Source: Gryganskiella cystojenkinii (lineage: Eukaryota > Mortierellomycota > Mortierellomycetes > Mortierellales > Mortierellaceae). Taken from it: a DNA stretch of 25,899 nt. This document shows, piece after piece, positions 19,511 through 25,899 of this stretch. Within the stretch, counting starts at the first letter, position 1; each line of letters begins with the position of its first letter. The position numbers were made by a program, and so were the translations under genes. The notes under the pieces are model-generated. The model did no database searches. It was not told the DNA's origin and saw nothing but the letters and a program-made list of their open reading frames with translations. The stretch covers positions 108,542 to 134,440 of the forward strand of contig JAAAIG010000010.1 in assembly GCA_015852425.1 (NCBI GenBank). The letters are read 5' to 3'.

Positions 19511-20997
19511 ATGTCCTGGACTCTTGCTCTTTCAAGTCTTATCCTTGGAGGTGTCATCTGTGTAAGTCGTACAAACCAATTTACAATCCATTTCTCCACA
19601 GTAAAAGACTCGCCAGATTCAGAATGTAATTGCAAAACATGGCTCTTTTTAACTCGACCTTTTGGGTTCATTGCATTTCTCTTCTTCTCAGGCCTTCTCG
19701 GTCCTATACTTGATGAGCCCCAACCCTCGGGAAGCCACAGAATCCGAGAAATGTTATCAGGATCACACTCACCTCTCCTCGTTGATCAAGGAGGAACAGG
19801 AGTATCTTCAACGGAAATCTCAACAAAACGATTCAGCCCCTTCAACACTAGGAAAGAAGCCCATCAAGGTCGCAGGAGGCTCCACTCGATCCGACAAATA
19901 CAGGGCTCAGTTGCTCAAGTTGGACCGTACCCTCGACCCTGTTGCGACAAAGACCCTGTCTGTCGTTGTTCCCGCATATAACGAATCCGAGCGATTACCC
20001 ATCATGATGCAGGAGACCTTGGATTTCTTGAAGGCCAAGGCCAAGAAGGAACCTGGATTCACCTACGAAATCTTGATCATCGATGACGGTTCTCAGGATT
20101 CGACCGTCCGCGTCGCCCTCGAACTTGCTCATCAGGCTAAGGACAAGGACATCCGTGTCGTCAGTTTCGAAACCAATCGCGGCAAGGGAGGTGCTGTCAG
20201 CCAGGTAAAGGAGTGACTTGTTGTTTAATGGTTGGATCTGCCAGAGATGACTGACAGCAGATCAACAGTGACTGATCGCCATCTTCACCCGCCTCTTTTT
20301 TTTCAATGGATGCACAGGGCATGCAATACACACGCGGAGAGTACATTTTGATGGTCGATGCGGATGGTGCAACTCGGTTCTCGGATCTGGATCCTTTGTT
20401 GACCAAGCTCAAGCAAGCTGAAAGAGTTGGGCTCGGCGTCGCTGTCGGATCCAGAGCTCATCTCGTCAAGACCGATGCTGTTGTCAAGGTAAAAAAAAGA
20501 AGAAACACAGTCAAAATGATGGCGAACGAAATATTGGCTTTGGTTTCTAATCACCCTTTTTTTGATCGAATCTCTCTTACCACTCTTATGTTTCCCAGCG
20601 TTCTTTCATCCGCAATGTTTTGATGCACTCCTTCCACAAAGTCCTGTATGTACTCGGCATCCGTGGGATCGACGATACTCAGTGTGGATTCAAACTTTTT
20701 ACGCGCAAGGCTGCTCAAGCCATCTTTCCAAACATGCATGTTGAGGGCTGGGTCTTTGATATCGAGGTCTTGTTGATTGCTCAACATCTTCACATCCCTA
20801 TCGTGGAGGTCCCCGTTGCTTGGCAGGAGATTGACGGTTCCAAGGTCTCGTTGATGCGGGACTCCATCCAGATGGCGCTGGATCTCTTGATCATCCGCAT
20901 GAACTATATCTCGGGTATCTGGACCATCCGACCTCTTTCCTCCATCACCGACAACTCTACCGCCGCCTCAACCTCAGAAAAGAGGAAGAGCAAATAA
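19511..20997 (+). CDS. ALG5: Dolichyl-phosphate beta-glucosyltransferase
   Basis: Four exons: 19511-19561, 19692-20204, 20318-20488, 20599-20997; 377 aa, all introns in phase 0. It transfers glucose from UDP-Glc to dolichyl phosphate at the ER membrane. The product, Dol-P-Glc, feeds ALG6, ALG8 and ALG10 in N-glycan precursor assembly. Residues about 4-25, spanning intron 1, are an N-terminal membrane anchor. The GT2 (GT-A) core shows [14 protein letters not shown] (107-120), [12 protein letters not shown] (144-155), [21 protein letters not shown] with the metal-binding DAD at 202-204, GSRAHL, and the ALG5-type [12 protein letters not shown] and GWVFDIEVL. The length is close to that of yeast Alg5. 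The ATG at 19511 follows 259 ATG-free bases and keeps the anchor. Confidence 0.96.
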
Positions 20998-21024
20998 ACG
21001 ACAAATATTAACATAGAAGCGGAA

Positions 21025-21070
21025 AATAAAAACGATTCCTCCCAACTCATTCTTCACCCGTTGCAATAAA
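21025..21070 (+). terminator. Two candidate poly(A) signals of ALG5
   Basis: AATAAA occurs at 21025-21030 and again at 21065-21070, 27 and 67 nt after the ALG5 stop. The region up to 21311 is shared with the 3' UTR of the convergent PDB1 gene and holds a T14 run at 21295-21308. Confidence 0.5.
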
Positions 21071-21311
21071 ACTGTAGGCAACTAGCTTTTCCCAAATCGC
21101 TAATGGATCTCGCGACTCTCTCCAACACAAAATGAATGGAAGTCTTTCATAATTATTACAATTTTCATCGAGAAGTTTTTCTTCTATGTACGTTATATTT
21201 TAATAGGGGACAGAGTACAGCATGATAAAAGCACAATTTTGGAGGGAGATATAGCAATGGCAGGGGGGTTCATAATGAGTTATTTCTTTTTTCGTTTTTT
21301 TTTTTTTTGGT

Positions 21312-23469
21312 TTACTTAGCACCGATCTTCTGGGTAAGGGTACGCTTGATGACACGAGAGATGACATCGGTATCGGGGAAGGCCAAGGTCTCGAGGTTCT
21401 TGGCGTAAGGGGTAGGAATATCAGCTCCGGTGATACGGACAACGGGGGCATCGAGATGATCAAAGGCTTCACTTTCCATAATCTGAGCACAGATCTCGGA
21501 TCCAACGCCGTACTGGGGCCAGCCTCCCTCGACAGTCACAAGACGGTTGGTCTTCTTGACAGACTTGATGATGGTGTCAATGTCTAAAGGACGGATCGAA
21601 CGCAGATTGATGACCTCGGCTTTGCAGATACCCTCCTTCTCCAAGAGCTGAGCGGCCTCGAGAGCAAAACCAACCGAGCGAGAGTGAGCGACGATGGTGA
21701 TATCGGATCCTTCCTTCTCAATCTTGGCGATACCAATCTCAATGACGAAATCCTTTGACAACGCAGCCTCGGACATGGGGAAAGAGACACCGTACATGAG
21801 TTCGTTCTCCAAGACAACAACGGGGTTAGGATCACGGATGGCGGCCTATTAAAAGTTATAATAAAACGGAATTGTAAGTAACCAGCAATTCATAGTCCAT
21901 CATAAAAATAAACAAGGCGAAGGGAAAAAAAATCCGTTTTACCTTCAGCAAGCCCTTGGCATCCTCCGAGTTCCAGGGCGAAACGACTTTGAGACCAGGA
22001 ACAGAACCGTACCAGGCAGCGAAGCATTGGGAATGCTGAGCAGCAACACCAGAGGCAGCACCATTGGGTCCACGGAAAGTAATCGGACAAGTGACATTTC
22101 CTCCAGACATGTAGTGGGTCTTGGCTGCAGAGTTGACGATTTGATCAATTGCCTATTTCATGTTGGAGAAAGATCAGCCTTCGGTGCTTCTGGACAAGGG
22201 GATGCGATCATCTGTGGTTGGTGTTTTTTTCGGGTGATTTCTTACCTGCATGGCAAAGTTCCAGGTCATGAACTCGCAGACGGGCTTTAATCCAGCAAAA
22301 GCAGATCCAACAGCAAGACCGCAGAATCCAGACTCGGTAATTGGGGTATCGATAACGCGCTTGGGGCCAAACTTGTCCAAAAGACCCTTGGAGACCTGAG
22401 AAAGGAATTAAAAGTTCAAAAAGAGCGAGCAGAGCAGATTAATGTCAGGCACAATTTCGAACGACCGCAGCTATTTTTCTCTTTCTCTCTTTCACCCAAC
22501 GCCAACGTTTGCATGTCGGGGTCGCTGCGGAGCTCGCTCGCCCGCGCTTATCATCCCGCATGGTTCAAAAGAAACGCCTCTCACGAAGGTTATGATTTTT
22601 TTTTTCTTTTGGGGTGTGAACTTTGTGTCCCTTGAACAATTTGTGGGTTTGCCGCTCTCATTTTTTTTCCCCTTCCTCCTTCTCATTCTCTCTAGGCCCT
22701 TTATTCCAGCATGGTGCAGGGGAAGGATCCAACAAAATCTCCGTGTCCTTCCGAAGACCCTTTCTTTCTTTCCATCTCACTCTGTCACCGCTCCTCGTCC
22801 TGAAAATATTAAAGTAAAATAAAGAGAACTATACGACGGAAAGAGTCTGGCATTTTACCTTGTAAGCTCCGTTGTACTGAGCGACCTCCTCTCCCATCAA
22901 GTAGACCTTCTCGTCCGCGTGCATCTCCTCCTCTAAGGCAGAATTCAAGGCGTCACGAACCGTCATCTAATGGAGGATGATCGAAAGGATAGAGATGCTA
23001 CTGTTAGTCTTTGAAAAAATGGCATATTTCCGCCCCGAGTTTGTTTCTTTTCGATCCTGCTTCATCATTCCTGCAACTTGTTCGATCTTCTGGCAGCAAG
23101 AATGCCTAGTTCATAAAAATGGGACTTTTGCATATGGTCTCCTCCGCAGACGCGTAATAAGAGTGTCATTACATCGATTCTTCGTCAAGATTAAAATGTT
23201 GCAAGCTCCAATATCTAACGTCAAAATGATTTCTCTTGAAAATTAACTCCAATTTGACCTCCTGGGGCATGGGTAACTTGTTAGAGATATGCGGAAGGAA
23301 TGTTGATGACATAGATACACAAAGATCTATCTACCTCTGAGCCGTTCTTAGAGTTATATGACCGCTTGGCAAGCAGGGATGCGGCGAGGATAGGGTGGTT
23401 AGATCGGGTCAAGGCCTGACGAACAGAGGGGATCGAGATCACGGTTGCTCTTTTCAACATTGATGACAT
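21312..23469 (-). CDS. PDB1: Pyruvate dehydrogenase E1 component subunit beta, mitochondrial
   Basis: Five exons on the minus strand: 23469-23335, 22966-22859, 22395-22246, 22152-21943, 21845-21312; 378 aa, all introns in phase 0. With E1 alpha it forms the thiamine-diphosphate decarboxylase of the pyruvate dehydrogenase complex in the mitochondrial matrix. Residues 1-40 look like a mitochondrial presequence ([19 protein letters not shown], ending near AKRSYNS). The core shows [15 protein letters not shown] with a Glu of the cofactor site at 71-72, [66 protein letters not shown], and the C-terminal transketolase domain with [16 protein letters not shown] and [13 protein letters not shown]. 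It is complete with no missing motif. Intron 2 is unusually long (463 nt). A second in-frame ATG three codons downstream would also keep the presequence. Confidence 0.97.
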
Positions 23470-24181
23470 GTTTGTGTATGTGTGTATGTGGAGGAGAAAG
23501 AGAGGACACAAAAGTAAGGAAGGAGCAAAGAGTGGAGAGAAATGAATGTAACAAAAAAAAAAAAAAGAAGGAAGGAATAAAGAAGAATGACGAAGAAAAG
23601 CAGAAAACAGGAAAGGAGAAAACAGAAAAATTAACGAAGAAGGCGCCCGCATGCCACGCACGGGCACCCGTCTGCTGCAGGCGCTTGAATATACCCCACC
23701 CAAACTTTTTTTTTGAAGAGCACCTAGCTCGGGTGCAGTAGGGAAACATCGACGGCGAATCGAGGAAATCTCGATTTTTTCCGTTGCACCTCTCCTTACT
23801 GAATCCCTCTTTTCCTGTTGTCTTCTCTGTCCTTTCTATGCTCGATTGTTGCTATGCCCCTACTTCCACAGAAATACCGATGTCCTTGGACAGTTCGTCG
23901 TATGATTTGTCCAGATCATTGATAATCTTTGCCCAGGAGTGCAATGGCACTTGTCCACGAGTTCAGCATTCATTTTTTGTTTGTATGCATTCTACGGAAT
24001 CAAAGGACAAAACAAGAAGAGCCTGAAGACAAGTCGATATGCGTTTCTACCAAGAGTATTTATTTATGAATATGTGTACAAGAATGAAGAGATGGTAACG
24101 GGGGGTAAGAGTGTGGAGATGAAGTGTAACAAAAAAAAGTCATGCAGAGAGAAGAAAGAAAAGAAAATAGGGACCTTTTTT
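23470..24181. other. PDB1 upstream region and NSA2 3' region
   Basis: From 23470 to 23649 the minus strand has no ATG and is T/C-rich (with a T14 run, seen as A14 at 23553-23566 on +), consistent with a PDB1 leader. Beyond that lie the PDB1 promoter and the NSA2 3' UTR. No other gene was recognised. Confidence 0.5.
24059..24064 (-). terminator. Candidate poly(A) signal of NSA2
   Basis: TTTATT on + reads AATAAA on the minus strand, 117 nt after the NSA2 stop codon. Confidence 0.4.
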
Positions 24182-25732
24182 TTAAACCAAGAGAAGGGCG
24201 TTCACACAGCCATCCAACTCGGGGTTGTTGGTGATCTGGGCGTATTTACCCCAGACGACCTTGCCTCCAGTCGTGACCAAACCCAACTCTGAAACGTTGA
24301 CCTCGATGACCGTACCCTTGGTCAAGACACCCAATTGTGTGTAAAGAGGACTCTGAGGGTTCTTCTTGACACCAATGATAGGCAAACAGAATGTCGCCTT
24401 GAGCTCTGGGTGGGTAACATGGGCCTTCTTGTAACGGAGGGCCGAGGGACGAATGAAACGTTCGTACTTTGGGGGTTTACGGGTGAAACCATCACCGACA
24501 AAGGTTGCCTTGGTGACCATTCTCTTCCATGACTTGGCTTTGGTCTTTCCAGATCGGAGAACCTTGAACATCTCGTCCTCAGCAATACCACGGACCTTGG
24601 GCAGAGGCACGTTCCACTTGCCAGCCTTCTCCTTACGCTTCTGCTTGATCATGTTGCTCAGCACCTTAGCACGCTGTTGACCCTCACGATCCAAAAGATA
24701 ACCGGGAACTGCTCCCTCTGGAACGGCCTCGGCATCCTTCTGCTTGGCGTTCTTCTCCTCGTGTTGCTTAATACTGTATGAGATTGACGTGAATGTTATA
24801 AAAAGAATCGTTGATTAGTGGGTGGTACGAGCTGTGAAACGTCCTCAGTCCAGTGAACAAAAAACGGTAGTGATTCTGTGTAGTCGCAGTGAAGGACCAT
24901 GGGTGTCCAAATGCTTCCCAGATATCTCCTTCAAGGGCTCGTTTTGAAATATGTTCGCCCAGCGCCACCACGTGCGTAAGAGATCCTGCGCGGTAGGGCC
25001 AATGTGATTTGAGATGTTGAACTGAAAATTGCCAAGTAATCTAGGGCAAAAGAGCTGTGAATGCTGTTTTGAAGACCCTGCTTTACAATCATAGGCTCCT
25101 CGTATTTTGTCGATAGTCACGATCGTTTTTGTCGCTTCCTGAAGCGCAAGTCGCTCTCTGCCTGCTGATTAAAATTCCTGTAAACGGGATAGCCCAAGGG
25201 TCTCGGATATGTGTTTGGAGTGCGGAGCATAGAGTTACGTACGTCTTCTTCATCTGGATCTTCTCAGAGTGTCTCTTCTTGTTGTACATCTTGGCCCTCA
25301 AACCAGTGACCTTCTGTGCAAACTGGGAGCTCTTGTGAGCCTCACGAGCCTCTCTTTTACGCCTATGGTTGGACAAGACAAAGGTGAATTATGGAGATAT
25401 GTGTCAGAAACTTGCTAGGTATTATCGAGGTAAAAAGAGTAGCTGTCAAAGACCAGCCATGGTTACGGCCAGGTGCTTACTTGCGCTCGGCGTGATCGAG
25501 CCTGCGACCATGTCGCTTAATCGACTCTTCGATATATTCGTTCTGAGGCTATTGGGGTGGTGCAATCATATAGTGAAAATAGCAGGGGACAACATGCATC
25601 AGAAAAGAAACGAGGTGTCGATGTTAGAATGAATGTCGAGATGAAGCAAACGACTCTCGATTGTTCATCTAAGAGTAGTGTTCTGTAGATAACAGCACTG
25701 GTGACGGATAGCAGGATGTAAATTCGTACCAT
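24182..25732 (-). CDS. NSA2: 60S ribosome biogenesis protein Nsa2
   Basis: Four exons on the minus strand: 25732-25730, 25548-25481, 25362-25243, 24773-24182; 260 aa, matching yeast Nsa2. It is a nuclear assembly factor on 60S precursors, needed for 27S pre-rRNA processing, and its C-terminal part is related to ribosomal protein eS8. The start is split off: exon 1 is the ATG alone (context CTACCATG, donor GTACGA), and exon 2 begins [18 protein letters not shown]. Then come the basic helix [32 protein letters not shown] (joined at 25243/24773), [61 protein letters not shown], and the end motif [17 protein letters not shown]. Introns fall in phases 0, 2 and 2. Intron 3 is long (469 nt). Because the protein begins MPQN in yeast too, the one-codon first exon is well supported. 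Confidence 0.96.
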
Positions 25733-25899
25733 GGTAGGAGTGGTGAGGGGAGTGAAATGCGAAAGGAGGGATCAAATAATGCAAAGAGAGAAGCGAAACT
25801 ACATGTAAGAAAAGGCACGGCTGCCGAGCTTCTTTTTTGTTGCACAGCACCAGACCACTTTTCCGAGTAAACACAACAAGAAAAAGCACCTCCAAAAAA
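25733..25899. promoter_or_regulatory. Upstream region of NSA2 at the window edge
   Basis: The minus strand, read toward NSA2, is pyrimidine-rich next to the start (25733-25800) and ATG-free for 69 nt. No further gene is visible before the window ends. Confidence 0.4.

Noticed and set aside
25549..25729. C/D-box snoRNA in NSA2 intron 1 (AGATGAAC ... CTGATG about 62 nt apart)
   Set aside because: The C box is off consensus and the bases flanking C and D cannot form a terminal stem.

Overview
The window looks like nuclear DNA of a filamentous fungus, most likely from an early-diverging lineage such as Mortierellomycotina (Mucoromycota); the lineage is inference. Genes are single transcription units with short GT-AG introns (mostly 87-200 nt), pyrimidine-rich leaders on the sense strand, and AATAAA-type 3' ends. 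One encodes a KCH-type potassium channel protein, a family known from fungi. There are no operons, tRNA or rRNA genes, CRISPR arrays or mobile elements that I can support. The window holds one 10-N assembly gap (13045-13054), which lies inside an intron.

Left third (1-8157): an Abp1/drebrin-like actin-binding protein (1175-3959, +, 7 exons); 174 bp later an unrecognised protein that may be a RecA-like SWSAP1-type DNA-repair paralogue (4134-5644, +, 3 exons); and, convergent with it (99 bp between stop codons), an R1R2R3-MYB transcription factor (5744-8157, -, 4 exons).

Middle (8158-16651): about 3 kb without a recognisable gene; a membrane-anchored GH9 endo-glucanase (11147-13880, -, 5 exons); then about 2.8 kb of divergent upstream DNA shared with KCH1.

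Right third (16652-25899): KCH1 (+, 3 exons), ALG5 dolichyl-phosphate glucosyltransferase (+, 4 exons), PDB1 pyruvate dehydrogenase E1 beta (-, 5 exons) and NSA2 60S-assembly factor (-, 4 exons, the first coding exon being the ATG alone). All eight gene models join in frame to complete proteins.

The genes do not form one pathway: they cover actin/endocytosis, possible recombination, transcription, wall glucan metabolism, potassium transport, ER N-glycosylation, mitochondrial carbon metabolism and ribosome assembly. I see no new multigene system. The best second-look items are the long ATG-free, strand-asymmetric leaders (785 nt at KCH1, 632 nt at the MYB gene, 365 nt at GH9), identical intron positions in both SH3 domains of Abp1, the start-codon-only exon of NSA2, and the divergent RecA-like candidate without a Walker A motif.
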